Below, one piece after another: positions 1 to 11,997 of a stretch of DNA of 64,000 nt. The position numbers and the translations under genes were made by a program. This stretch comes from Margaritifera margaritifera. Lineage: Eukaryota > Mollusca > Bivalvia > Unionida > Margaritiferidae. The notes beneath the pieces are model-generated. The model worked only from the letters and a program-made list of their open reading frames with translations, was not told where the DNA came from and made no database searches. Where the stretch lies: NCBI GenBank assembly GCA_029931535.1, contig JAQPZY010001555.1, forward strand, positions 1,777,001 to 1,841,000, given 5' to 3'. Every line of letters begins with the position of its first letter. Position 1 is the stretch's first letter.

Positions 1-1600
1 GATACAAAGTCACGCGTTGACCTTTCGATTCATCAATCAAATTAAAACCTTTGCATTTATGAAAGTGGTAAACGTCATTCGGAGCATAACGTTTATAGCG
101 ATAACTCTCCTTTGCAAGAAATGCAACGTTTTATCTGATAGGTCACTAAAAATAAGTGGACCGAGAGTACCAAAGATCACAAGAACATGAAAATGTACCG
201 ATACCTGTCAGATCTTCTTATAGTAATCAGATTGCAGAATATTTAAATATGCCATATCCCAATTATTTGACCTTTTGTCAAATTTTAAAGATTAACATTC
301 ATTCCACGCGAAAGTACTTTGATTTGACACACTGTTTTGGTGATTCCCACTTTTTGACCCTTTTGACACCTTATCCAACACCCATTGGGCCCAAAAAGGC
401 ATTCCATAATTATCTGTTTTGAGTTATGTATTATGTGTATTAAAAGAAAAATGGAAATCTTAATAAACAGAGAGAAAAAAAAAAGCAGAGCTGTCTTTTT
501 ACCCTTTAATTCTGCCCAGGAGCACAAGGGATGGGTCACAAAATCATGTTGGGGTACTGACATTTTGAAATCCTATTGCCAACCTAAAAATTATAGGGAA
601 ATTACTTCAGGGTTGTATCATGGACAGTGCCCCCCCCCCCCAACTTCCAACTTTACAATGATCTCAAACAATCATTCAACACGTTTTACAGTAACATCCT
701 TTTTCACGTTTTGACCACTGGCATGGAGCTCCACTTGTCAGTAAGTAGATTACAATTCATTCCATGTTAAAATGATGTCCAATACCTTTGAATTGACACA
801 CATTATTACATTGCTAAGTGATGTCCTATTTTTTTACCCAATTGACCCATTGGACCCCATCCCACATACCTCTGAAGCCAATCTTAAACAATATGTTACA
901 TGTATCATATAATTTTGATAAGAACTGTAGCAAAATTAAAATAAAAGCATAATCAACTGACAAGAGACAACGTTCTATTTATGTTTAAACTTTAATCTTG
1001 CCCTCCCTTCCCCCATCCGTTTTGCGTTTACAATGAATGTGACGATGTGATGGACGGACTCTGACGAAACTAAAATAACTAATATACCCGCTTCTTTCCG
1101 AAAGCATGTATACACATCGTAAATTAAAATGCTGGGGACTGATCAACATATTCAACTTCTGTATCCAAAATGTTTGCTTGGATCCATTTAATCATATGCC
1201 ATACTATCCTCTACTCCGGGAACTTTCAAAAGAGAATCACTGATATTGTTGTTCTTGGAAGGAAATAAATGTTGTACCTATACACCCATAGTATCTGTAT
1301 ATAATCATTTAATTACCCAAAGATATATACCTGCTCTACATTCTTTGTTTTGTTATATTTTGTTACTTGGGGTAGAGGTTTTAAAATATAATTACCAACA
1401 ATTGATTTGTGTTCATTTTATAAGCGTGAGAGAAAGAAATAGACCCACTTGGAGGTTTTAATAAAATAATAATTTACAGATTATAATTTGAATTTATTTT
1501 TATTCATTATGATTTTATTATTATGTTAGACTGTATTTTATGTGTATAAATCTCCTTCATCCTGACTTACGATGTTTCTTCTGTTGGAAATAGATCTTTT
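1..1600. other. no recognisable gene; weak dispersed repeats
   Basis: Both strands carry only short open frames with no family resemblance. Two stretches, about 290-400 and 750-870, share scattered words ('attcattcca', 'tttgatttgacacac', 'ttgaccc', 'caccc/cccatcccac'), so they may be old copies of one dispersed repeat. A run of ten C lies near 632-641. Nothing else can be supported. Confidence 0.5.
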
Positions 1601-1609
1601 TTGAATATA

Positions 1610-2137
1610 TTAGACTTTGTTTTCTAACGGAATATGTTTTATTTTGCTTTTACCTTTAAGACCCTGCAGTCCTTCCATTCTCAGCAATCTGTTTGATTCC
1701 TGAATCTCACCAACATTTATGACCGATCTCCAGCAAATCATACAAAGACGCAAACTCTTCAAACACTGGCATTTGGAAAGCAGTGATGATAGATATTTCT
1801 CATTTAGAACTATGGCGAAAGCTGACTTCTTATCAGTATGAAAAAGATGAGGCAAGACCAAACTCCGAAGCTTGAAATCGCTGTAGGACAATACTTTCTC
1901 TAATCCTCGTGGTGTCAGATTTTTTTGGTCACTAAGGTCCACTGCCATCCATAGTTCCTGATCTCGTACCGAGCAGTGCCATGACTTACACACCAATCCC
2001 GCCCTCAATAGTAACTCGTACATAGACAAGTAACTGAATATCGACAGCAGGATTGATCTTGGAAGTTCATTAATTGTCATTTGCTCCATGGCTGGTTCAT
2101 GTACTGTCAAATTTCCATTAGCCGATACTGATAATCT
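1610..2137 (-). pseudogene. F-box protein gene copy 1, partial, start codon apparently lost
   Basis: The minus-strand frame reads an N-terminal F-box of about 45 residues (INELPRSILLSIFSYLSMYE..., then VCKSWHCSVRDQELWMAVDL). This is the Skp1-binding module of SCF ubiquitin ligases, with the LP, SIFSYL and W positions in place. It is followed by leucine-rich-like text (LKSLRLCMICW), so an FBXL type is likely. Compared with the paralogue at 7,500-7,895, homology extends upstream of the first in-frame Met (RLSVSANGNLTVHEPAMEQ against RISLSPHANLAVYKPVMHQ). The paralogue's ATG-GCG-GAA is CAG-GGG-GCT here, and no in-frame ATG is seen between that point and the next upstream stop. Translation could still begin at either Met just before the F-box. 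Near the 3' end 'cttaaag|gtaaaagc' is a plausible splice donor, so the open frame may be exon 1 of a longer gene whose LRR exons lie outside or are lost. F-box identity is solid; whether it is active is unknown. Confidence 0.65.
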
Positions 2138-2280
2138 CTTATAAGCCCCCTGGTGAGGAATGACATAAGCAACATTAATAACAACTCGTAATTTCTTTGG
2201 AGAGTTTCAGTTTCGATTTTAAAGTCTTTATCGTCGATCCAGGAACTTGTCTATGTAGCTGATGATTAATTCCTTTAGTA
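2111..2280 (-). promoter_or_regulatory. upstream region shared by the two F-box copies
   Basis: The segment aligns by eye with 7,897-8,010 upstream of copy 2 (shared words 'tctttgg', 'agttt', 'tttcgattt', 'aaagtct', 'gttgat/gctgat'). The duplication therefore carried at least about 150 bp of 5' flank with it. A promoter is possible but no TATA box or initiator stands out. Confidence 0.35.
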
Positions 2281-2489
2281 AATTTGATTGATGACAATTA
2301 TTACTTGATAATTGTATTGTTTTGTTATAACTGTACTGTTATAATTGTACGGTTTTGTGAAAATTTTACAGTTTTATGATAATTGTACTGTTTATTTTTA
2401 GACATCCGGCTAGTACAGCAGTACCGTGTTGTGTGCTCCAAACAGAGTCATGAAATTTGGTGGGTGTATTTATATTAGGAATATTGATC

Positions 2490-2515
2490 TCTTTTTGTCT
2501 GTCTGACTGTCTGTC

Positions 2516-2560
<45 letters not shown>
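2490..2560. repeat. (CTGT)n then (AT)20 microsatellite
   Basis: A short CTGT-type run is followed directly by 40 bp of pure AT alternation ending at 2,560. Confidence 0.95.
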
Positions 2561-2562
<2 letters not shown>

Positions 2563-2639
2563 CTTTCTGCTCAAGTCATTCTTGTCGAGCGAGACAAGGA
2601 AGTCGCTTCTCTGACAGCGGCAACGGCAGCGTCAGTTTC

Positions 2640-3470
2640 AACAGTTTGCTAAGTAAGGTTTTGGCTCAAGGTTTTCATTTGAATATATTTTCTAAATCCT
2701 TTGACCGATTCATATCATACATGGAATTAATCATTATGAAAAGAAGACAATTCACCATTTTGGCGTGGGGCAAAAAGTTCAAGTCATATAAAATGTGCAT
2801 GAAGGTTTTTGATCACGTTTCTTCATTTGCTAATATTTCCTAAACTCCATGGGATATTGGCATCATACTTGATATTATCATTATGAAGCTAAGACGATTC
2901 ATTCTAGAACACGAGTGCTCGCTTGTATAATCCCTTGATGTATTTTCTTCATACTTGGGGTCAAGGTCGCAACCATATAACAGTTTTGTTATGGTTTTGA
3001 TTCATGTTTTCATCTGCGTTAGCTTTTTCTATTATTGTGGATGAAACAATATGATGCTAAGAAAATTATTTCATGACATGCACGTTTGCCAGTTTAAACT
3101 TCAGGTCCAGGTCACATCCATAGAAAAATTACGTTCAGTTTTTAGTTACAGAGTCTTCATTTGCATATATCAAGAAAGATCTCATGGTGGATTTTCGTCA
3201 TTGTTGGGGTTAATCGTTACGAAGCTAAGACAATTGATTCTGCGAAATGAGCTCTCGTCCCTTGGATGACGAGGTATAGGTCACAGTCATAGAAAATGTA
3301 CGTTAAGGTTTGGGTTTATATTTCGATTTCCTAATATTTCCAAAACCTCTGATCGATTATTTTTTCATACGTTGGATTAACCAATATGAAACTAAGACAT
3401 TTAATTTTGTAGACATTTTGGCCGACGACACATATTTTTCACCCATGCTTTGATGATGGACTCCACATGC
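2640..3470. repeat. about 165-bp degenerate tandem repeat, locus 1
   Basis: Five diverged units begin near 2,700, 2,850, 3,030, 3,190 and 3,358. Each carries the ordered words 'tcata(c)tt/g', 'at(t)atgaagctaagac', 'attcattctg', 'ggtca(a)ggtcaca' and 'tagaaaa'. The same unit recurs in tandem at 52,690-53,110. The spread and decay fit an old dispersed satellite-like family of the kind common in bivalve genomes. Open frames inside are chance. Confidence 0.7.
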
Positions 3471-4089
3471 ACGCCCGACTTTATTGTCAGTTCTTATGGT
3501 TGCATACCAAATTCGATTATGCGATGGCTCTGCATACGCAATCTGGAAGAATTCAGTGTGTCATGGCTGTATTTCAATCTTTTGTTCGTACTTAATGTTC
3601 GGTGCACACTTCATTGTTGCAAATCAAGCAACAAGAAATACATTTAGAAACCTCAAACTGAATAATACAATTTCACGTTTCTAGTGAAACCTAGACAAGA
3701 AGATTTATTTTAAATGAAACAAAAACAAAAACGGACATATTATGAAGTCTTTGTCATCTAGTATGTACAGAGCTCCAACAGAAGTTTATTTTAATGCTTC
3801 GTGCTGTTTTTGGAATGCGATTTTTCATCTGGCTGATGTCTACTTAATTGCAAGATGCAAGGGCAATTGATAAAGAAATTTAGGTCCGTAGGATGCTTTC
3901 TGTAGAAATTTATTCCAGTTCTATTGATTGAATATATTATGAAAACTGTTGTTTCAAGATATTTGGTATATTCATCTACTGATACACCGGCTTTATTTGT
4001 CCAAGATTGATACAATTTTATGCCAGTATGCTTGCTTTCAAATTTGATTCATTGTTATTGAACCTTCCTTCTGAAAAAGTTGTTTATTT

Positions 4090-4800
4090 TATTTTCTTCA
4101 GGTTTTATTAGCGGTGACCACATTTGATTGCATATAAGCATCGTTAGTGCAAACTTTCAAGCCCTTTATGTTAGGATGCATTTCTATCAAATTTGGTAAA
4201 GTTCGGTTGAGTGTTGTTTCAGAATATGGCATAAGAACCTAATGTTTTCCATTTTTGGTAAAAACAGCCATATTTGACGACGATCGGTGTCATTTGTACA
4301 AATCATAAAGGCTTTTATAACACGATGCATTCTGCAAATTTGGTCATGTCTGTGAAATGGCTTTTGAGAATGTGTCTAATTTATTATATTTATAGAAAAG
4401 GCGGCCATATGTTTCAGCCGATTGCCAGTATTTAAGGAATAAAGAAAAACTTGATAAGCCTGCATGCCATGGTTCTTTCTGTTAAATTTTGTTAAATTCT
4501 GTTCAGCAGTTTTTGAGAAGAAGTCATGTAAATATGGTTCTAATTTTAGTAACGGTGGTCATATTTGGCAGCCGATCAGCATCATTTCCAGAAAATCGAA
4601 AGGATTTTATTCCGGAAGGCTTTCTTCAAAATCTGGTTTACTCTTGCCAAGTTTTGTTGAAATTGGTACAGTGGATTTCGAAAGGATGTTGAAATATAAA
4701 TTTTGGATGGACGTACGATGCACGACGAACAATTGACGACAGATGACGCACCAAACGATGCATACCATAAGCTCAATTGTTCCAACGGCCAGATGAGCTG
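4090..4800. repeat. dispersed molluscan repeat with hairpin terminus
   Basis: Successive diverged subunits of roughly 140-150 bp share 'gccatattt', 'cgatc/gattg', 'catttgtacaaatc/catttccagaaaatc' and 'aaatttggt'. The block ends in a run of 'gacg' words and then 'cataagctca...ccagatgagct', an imperfect hairpin. This terminus resembles a common bivalve interspersed repeat (recalled, not searched). No convincing protein is encoded. Confidence 0.6.
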
Positions 4801-5030
4801 AAAATTATGTAAGACTTTTAATACTCTCTTTATTTGATTTAATATTTTTCTACATACTTTTACTTAAATCCAATGACATTCCTTTACACAATATGACATA
4901 TGTATGCATAAACAAATCATTAAATCAAATGTAGAGTTCAAAAGGTTAATTATACATGAACTTCAAAATCAACTCTAGGCTATAAGAATGTTACTTTAAA
5001 CCTCCCAAGATTACTAATGTTAAGATTCAT

Positions 5031-7202
5031 ATGTTGTGTTGACATACCTTTCTAAATTCATACGTTGTGTTGACATACCTTTTAAAACTCATACGTTCTG
5101 CTGACATACCTTTCTAAATTCATACGTTGTGCTGACATACCTTTCTAGATTCATACGTTGTGTTGACATACCTTTTTAGACTCATTCGTTGTGCTGACAT
5201 ACCTTTCTAAATTCATACGGTATGTTGACATACCTTTTTAAACTCATACGTTGTGTTGACACACCTTTCTAAATTCATACGTTGTGCTGACATACCTTTC
5301 TAGATTCATACGTTGTGTTGACATACCTTTCTAAATTCATACAGTATGTTGACATACCTTTTTAAACTCATACGTTGTGTTGACATACCTTTCTAAATTC
5401 ATACGTTGTGCTGACATACCTTTCTAGATTCATACGTTGTGTTGACATACCTTTCTAAATTCATACGTTGTGTTGACATACCTTTCTAAATTCATACGTT
5501 GTGTTGACATACCTTTTTAGACTAGTACGTTATGTTGATATACCTTTTTAGACTCGTATGTTGTTTTGATATAACTTTTTAGACTCGTACGTTGTGTTGA
5601 TAACCTTTTGAGACTCGTACGTTGTGTTGATATACCTTTTTAGACTCGTACGTTGTGTTGACATACCTTTTTAGACTCGTACGTTTTGCTGACATACCTT
5701 TTTAGACTAGTACGTTGTGCTGACATATCTTTTTAAACTCATACGTTGTGCTGACACCTTTTTAGACTCACACGTTGTGTTGACATACCTTTTTAGACTT
5801 GTACGTTGTGTTGACATACCTTTTTAGACTTGTACGTTGTGCTGACATACCTTTTTAGACTAGTATGTTGTGCTGACATATCTTTTTAGACTAGTACGTT
5901 GTGTTGACATATCTTTTTAAACTCATACGTTATGTTGACATATCTTTTTAGAGTCGTACGTTGTTCTGACATACCTTTTTAGACTCCTACGTTACGTTGA
6001 CTTGATTTTTTAGACATACCTTTTTAGACTCATTCGTTGTGCTGACACCTTTCTAAACTCATACGGTATGTTGACATACCTTTGTAAACTCATACGTTAT
6101 GTTGACATATCTTTTTAGAGTCGTACGTTGTGTTGACATACCTTTTTAGACTCATTCGTTGTGCTGACATACCTTTCTAAATTAATACGGTATGTTGACA
6201 TACCTTTTTAAACTCATACGTTGTGCTGACATACCTTTTTAGACTCGTACGTTGTGTTGACATACCTTTGTAGACTAGTACGTTCTGTTTATATACCTTT
6301 TTAGACTCGTACGTTGTGTTGATATACCTTTTTAGACTCGTATGTTGTTTTGATATACCTTTTTAGACTCATATGTTGTTTTGATATACCTTTTTAGACT
6401 CGTACGTTGTGTTGGTAACCTTTTGAGACTTGTGTTGATATACCTTTTTAGACTCGTACGTTGTGCTGACATATCTTTTTAGACTAGTACGTTGTGTTGA
6501 CATATCTTTTTAAACTCATACGTTGTGCTGACACCTTTTTAGACCCATACGTTGTGTTGACATACCTTTTTAGACTTGTACGTTGTGCTGACATACCTTT
6601 TTAGACTAGTATGTTGTGCTGACATATCTTTTTAGACTAGTACGTTGTGTTGACATATCTTTTTAAACTCATACGTTATGTTCACATATCTTTTTAGAGT
6701 CGTACGTTGTGCTGACATACCTTTTTGGACTCCTACGTTGTGTTGACTTGACTTTTTAGACATATCTTTTTAGACTCATTCGTTGTGCTGACACCTTTCT
6801 AAACTCATAGGGTATGTTGACATACCTTTTTAAACTCATACGTTGTGCTGACATACCTTTTAGATTCATACGTTATGTTGACATATCTTTTTAGACTAGT
6901 GCGTTGTGTTGACATACCTTTTTAGACTCGTACGTTGTGTTGATATCCCTTTTTAGACTCGTACGTTGTGTAGATATACCTTTTGAGACTCGTACGTTGT
7001 GTTGATATACCTTTTTAGACTCCTACGTTGTGTTGACATACCTTTTTCGACTCCTACGTTGTGTTGATATACCTTTTTAGACTCCTACGTTGTGTTGACA
7101 TACCTTTATATACATACCTTTTAGACTCATAAATTATGTTGACATACCTTTTTAGACGCATACGTTGTGTTGACATACTTTTTTTTTAGACTCGTACGTT
7201 GG
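5031..7202. repeat. 31-bp minisatellite/satellite, about 70 copies
   Basis: The unit is close to 'acgttgtgttgacatacc' plus 'tttttagactcgt' (31 bp), repeated head-to-tail for about 2.17 kb. Occasional units are shortened, such as those reading 'ctgacaccttt'. Two sub-flavours alternate: 'ttctaaattcat' units dominate to about 5,510, and 'tttttagactcgt/agt' units afterwards. A composite block recurs with a 746-bp period (for example the odd unit 'cttgatttttt' at 6,001 and 'cttgacttttt' at 6,747). No ORF crosses it. Confidence 0.95.
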
Positions 7203-7499
7203 ATTATTGCGTTTATGTTACTACTTTCAACATACTCTATTGTTTGATACATGCTGGTCTGGATCTTTGTGATACACCCTTCCTTTTGGTTGCTGATATC
7301 TCCTTGATTCCTTCGCGACTCTAGCTCGCGGGAGTAGATTATTTTTTTGAGTGTGTTTTCGGATCCAGTTTTTGCTTTGTCTCTAATTTACGAATTTGTT
7401 TCTCCTTTTCAATCATTTTTCACCTCCTGGCTCAATTATGCAAACTAGGAATCGCACCAATGTCTCTTAAACTCTTTTCTTCCATTCTCAGAGTTATAA

Positions 7500-7895
7500 T
7501 TAAGAACGCGAGGTAGCATTCTGAGCTCCCCAGGTTGTGCGCTTGTGTGTGCGCCTGGGGCGGGGGTGGGTGGGTGGGGGAGGGAGTGGGTGGAATGAAA
7601 GCAAATATTGAAGCTTGAAGTGACTGTTGAACAATATTTTCTCCTTGCCTAGTGGTGCCAATTTGTTTTTGCCATTAAGGTCCACTGCCATCCAGAATTC
7701 CCGACCCATGGCGAGCCGTAAAAAAGAATCACACGCCATTCTCGCCCTCAATAGTAGATTGTACATACGCAAGTAACAAAATATTGATAGAAGTATAGCT
7801 CTAGGAAGTTCGTTAATTTTAATTTGATGCATTACTGGCTTATATACCGCCAAATTAGCATGAGGTGACAGTGAAATTCTCTTCTCTTCCGCCAT
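7500..7895 (-). pseudogene. F-box protein gene copy 2, truncated
   Basis: Minus-strand ORF starting at an ATG (MAEEKRISLSPHANLAV...). The F-box spans roughly residues 26-70 (IKINELPRAILLSIFCYLRM, then MACDSFLRLAMGREFWMAVDL) and is clearly paralogous to 1,610-2,137. Homology stops after HFKLQYL. The frame then runs into a G-rich tract on the plus strand, read as a Pro-rich tail (LPPPPTHPRPR), and ends without leucine-rich repeats. The W of 'CKSW' in copy 1 is an F here. Most likely a truncated duplicate rather than a working adaptor. Confidence 0.6.
7557..7593 (+). other. G-rich tract, G-quadruplex candidate
   Basis: At least six runs of three or more G, separated mostly by single bases, lie in 37 bp (gggg-c-ggggg-t-ggg-t-ggg-t-ggggg-a-ggg-...). 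This satisfies the usual G3+N1-7 pattern. It coincides with the point where F-box copy 2 loses homology to copy 1. Confidence 0.6.
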
Positions 7896-7999
7896 CGCGA
7901 GGAACTATATAGGCAAAAATTATAACAATACCGTAATGTCTTTGGGCAGTTTCTGTTTCGATTTGAAAGTCTATATCAATTGATCAAGCAATTTATGTT

Positions 8000-9515
8000 T
8001 GTAGTTGATAATTTACTAAATTAAATTGATTACTTTTGTTGTTTTGTAATTCACGTATTGAAATAACATCACTATATATGAATCGCCTGAACTCCTTCTA
8101 AAAAACAAAATTATAGGTCATGATTTTGCTTAATTTATACATCTTGATTCCTTGATAGACTGAAGTCTATGCATATGAAATCATGTTGCAACTGAAACAA
8201 AGGGGCCGAATAGTGCCATGTGGATCAATTTCCTCGCAACCAGCACGTGTTGATAGGTTGACCATCCGCGCTCACTGGCTGTCTTCGTATTCCACGGAAT
8301 ACTTTCTATAGGTTTTGAGACTTGTGTATCATACTGATGGAAAAATGGCACTAAATATTTCACTTCTCCTATATGAACGTACAAGGGAATGATAGTTGAT
8401 TACATTTTTAAAATATTTTTAATAAAGGAGTCTCAAGACGATATCTTCATTTTATTAATTTATATTTTTTTCTTTATAACAACTGTCTATATTTTTCTTT
8501 TCATTACTTAGTTTTTGCTTTTCGTTTTTTGTTTCCTGATTTTCCTTCATTTTGTATAAAAATATTTTCTTATTTTATTTCGACTCCAGTAAGTGACTTT
8601 TTCTTCAATTATCCTTGTCTCTTTCTTCGACTCTGTGAAAATGACTCGGAAAATTATGTTCTGACGTTGTCCTTTTAATTGTTTTTTGATCCACCATCCC
8701 TAAAGACTTTAACAAATATTTGCAGGCTCTAAAGGATCAATGTCAACAAAAAAAAAAAAAAAAAAAAAAAGATGAACTTGAAAAAAGTTAGACAGATGGT
8801 CTCCATTTGAGCTTGTATATGGCAAATATTGCCCCTTTAACAAACATTTGAAACCTGCAGGGCAGTTAATCAGAAAGAAACCGAAAATAAAAATAAAAAA
8901 GCAAAAAAGAAAACAACCTATATCGTTATATATCGCCTTACATCCAGCGTATGTCGCTGACGCAACAAGTATTGGATAATTTTTCATCTATTTAAATATA
9001 GCATATACTTCTTTAAACGTACAAGTAAGTAGAAATTCCTGTTCCAATTAATGACCCATTTTACGAACAATCTGAATACCTATACAGGTATACAGGTATG
9101 GATAGATCTGATAAACATAAAGCCCTTTGACTTCACGCATGTAAACAAACTCTCTATACATATAGTACGCAAATTATATTTTGGCACAAAGTTTAATACA
9201 ATGAGGCATGTCTTTACTGAGGTAATGTAATGTAGGTTATTGGCCCAAATTACATAACATGTGTCACAAAAAACATATAGTAACAAGCATGTGAGTGAGA
9301 TAGAGGGAAAAAAAGAAATATGCATAAACGAACAATGAGCTATGTCATTGTTATTCGTTATAGTTTAAATGCCAAGAATCTTGGAGTACCTTTCTATGCT
9401 TAAGTGCGTATGATAAAAATGTGCATCTTGAGTTTTATCTACGTTTATTTCTACTTTGCAGATAAAAGCAGAGACATAGTATTTCGTGGTACGGAGTATG
9501 ATCGTATCTACTCAT
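8000..9515. other. AT-rich spacer without recognisable gene
   Basis: Only short chance frames occur. A run of 22 A lies at about 8,749-8,770. No repeats or motifs could be assigned. Confidence 0.4.
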
Positions 9516-11945
9516 AAGATAAGATAAGATGAGATTTATTTAAAGTCGGCATGACTTAAAACAACAGTTCAACATAAGCTCTAATGAGCTTTTTACCGAT
9601 GTGACATAATAAAATAATAATGACATTAAAACAAAGATTTGCAATACATACAAACATAGTACATAATACAATTGGACAAAAAACACATAGTGCATAACTT
9701 AAAATATAGACAACCTGAGCATTTTAAAATCTTAGTAATTAAAAGTGAATTCCGTATTTAGGCCAACCCCCCAACCCCCCCCCCCCCCAAAAAAAAAAAA
9801 AACAAAAAAACCCCCCCAAAAAAACAAAACCAAAAAAAACAAAACAATTGCTACAAAATTACAGGATAACAATTGAAATTTATATTAAATGCAAGAGGCA
9901 AAAGGACCAATTTTGGACTAAAAGCAGGCTGAGATGCAGATTATGCATTACTTAAAATAAAGGAGCTCACAGTTGGCACCTGATAGTACATAAGACAAGG
10001 ACACATAAAACAAAATGGTAACACAAATTTTAGTTGTTGTCATCATGGCAGGATGGCGGGGGGGGGGGGGGGGGGGGTTTTTTGCATCCATTACATTTAC
10101 GGTCTTTTACCATTCCAGGATAATATTAATGATCTAAAGGAATTAAAATTGTACTGTTCTCTAAAGTGATTAAGTAGTTCATTCCATAAAGCAGCAGCTG
10201 CATATCTAAAAGAGTTTTTGCCATATGTTGAGGTTTTAATTCTTGGGACATCTAAAATATTTGAATATCTAAAATTGTATTTATTTTGTTTAGGACATAT
10301 CAAATCATCCAAACATTTTGGGGGTAATTTGTTCAGAATTTTAAAAGTTTCTAGAGCCATAGCCCTAAGTCTGCGCACCTTGAGGGCTGAAATTTTTACC
10401 TTAAGTAATAGCTTATGATAGCTGTATGTGTAATCATCATGCACAAATCTCAGAGCACGCTCTTGATTTTTTTCGAGTTTAGTAGTGTTCATGTCACTGC
10501 AGAAGTGCCAGGCCAAGGGACAGAAGTTGAAACTGGAGAGAATAAAAGTATGTAGGATTGTCAGTTTGTTGAGTCTAGTTAACTTCTGACCAATACGTTT
10601 CAAGACAGATAGTTGCCTTGAAGCTTTCCTACAGAGTTTTTACATGTAAATCGAATTGCAGTTGATAGTCAATGCCAATTCCTTAGCAGTTTAACAATTT
10701 CTTCACAATTTATGACAGCACTGCTTATGTTTAGTTCAGGCTTCAAACTGAATGTCTTTTTACCCACAGCTAGTGCTTGAAACTTTTCAGAGTTGGCTTG
10801 CATTATGCTCGCAGTGAACCAGTCAATCAGAATGTTGGATTCTGTTTCAAATGTGTCAATCAGAGTGTCAAAATCTGGTGAGGAAAAGGACAAAGTGCTA
10901 TCATCGGCATATTTATATAAAGAGCCATATTTAATAAAAAAACAAAATATCGTTGAAAAAAAACATTAAAGAGTAAAGGTCCGAGAATTGACCCCTGAGG
11001 AATATTTGACTGTAAAGTTTTGTTGATTAGATCTGTAATATGGCCAACAAGGATTGGTGTCCCAGCTTTTAACAGTTTTTTTAACAGGAATTTGATCCAC
11101 CCCAGTAGCGTTTTTCGAATTTAAACTTCCTATCATTTTATACACTTCTTCATGGTTTATTTGCTTAAATTCAAAAATTGTATCTATGCTACTATTATCC
11201 TTAATAGCCTTGATACTTTGATGAGTAAAGGGGTCAAAAGGAACATCCTTTCCAATGTCTAATGCCACATTTACAAAACAGTTATTAAACATTAAACAAG
11301 TTTCCCTGCTCTTATTAAAAGAATTGTACCTTCAGTAAGAATGATCTTATCTTGACCATCATAACTTTTATTAGAAAAATATGGCTTAATAGTTGACCAG
11401 AAGTTCCTAGATTTAGTACTCCCAGCACATCGTTCTAAAAAGTACGTTCTTAGAGACTTATTCTTTAATTTGTTTACCAAATGTCTCTGCTTTCTATAGT
11501 TTTCCCAGGCTTTGCATGATCTGTACCGAGTATATTTTGTAAACAACGTATGTTTAGCATTTATAGCTTTTCTTAGTTCTCTGTTCATATAAGGTAATGG
11601 TTTCCTACGTGGAAATGTGTGTTTTATTGGAGCATGTTTGTCAATAACATTTAACAGGACTGATTCAAATTTAACATAGTCAGAGTTGACAGATTCTGAG
11701 TCAATACTGGAAGACAAGTTAGTAAATGGAGCATTTTGTAAATCATTTACAAAGTCAGTTACATCAAAATCTTTGAAACTTCTATAAGATGTTTTTATTC
11801 TGGTTGCAGAATGCACAGTGTCTCTTAGGTGAGTAAACACCATATTATGAAAATCGCTAATTCCAGTAGACACAGTACAGGTATTCATACATTGGCTTTG
11901 TTCATTTGTAAGTATGTTGGAGATTTTCAGTATTTTCAACTAATA
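9516..11945 (-). mobile_element. LINE-A: non-LTR retrotransposon (Jockey/CR1-like), internally deleted
   Basis: On the minus strand the parts run in order. First (11,939-11,292) the end of the endonuclease and the linker, with 'GISDFHNMVFTHLRDT' and 'YRSFKDFDVTDFVNDLQNA', a layout typical of these elements. Next the RT start (11,292-11,030: IGSLNSKNATGVDQIP...). Then a direct jump to the PQGS(I)LGPLLF motif near 11,010-10,970, with the central fingers/palm section missing. Next the YADD region, with frame changes (about 10,900), 'TASIMQANSEKFQ', and the C-terminal domain (10,603-10,097: SSFNFCPLAWHFCSD...QERALRFVHDDY). The 3' UTR runs to an (AAGATAAGAT)-type tail at 9,516-9,533, which fixes orientation. 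Poly-C/A at about 9,775-9,845 and poly-G at about 10,059-10,077 lie in the UTR. The element is dead through frameshifts and the deletion. Confidence 0.85.
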
Positions 11946-11997
11946 TTTTTTTTTTGGCTTCATAATGTAGACTGATTTAAGACTGTTTCTCCCTTAG

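Noticed and set aside
5031..7202. Possible CRISPR-like array (regular 31-bp repeats)
   Set aside because: No unique spacers; units are contiguous, and the setting is eukaryotic.
10218..10418. Plus-strand ORF inside LINE-A
   Set aside because: Antisense shadow of the RT C-terminal domain.
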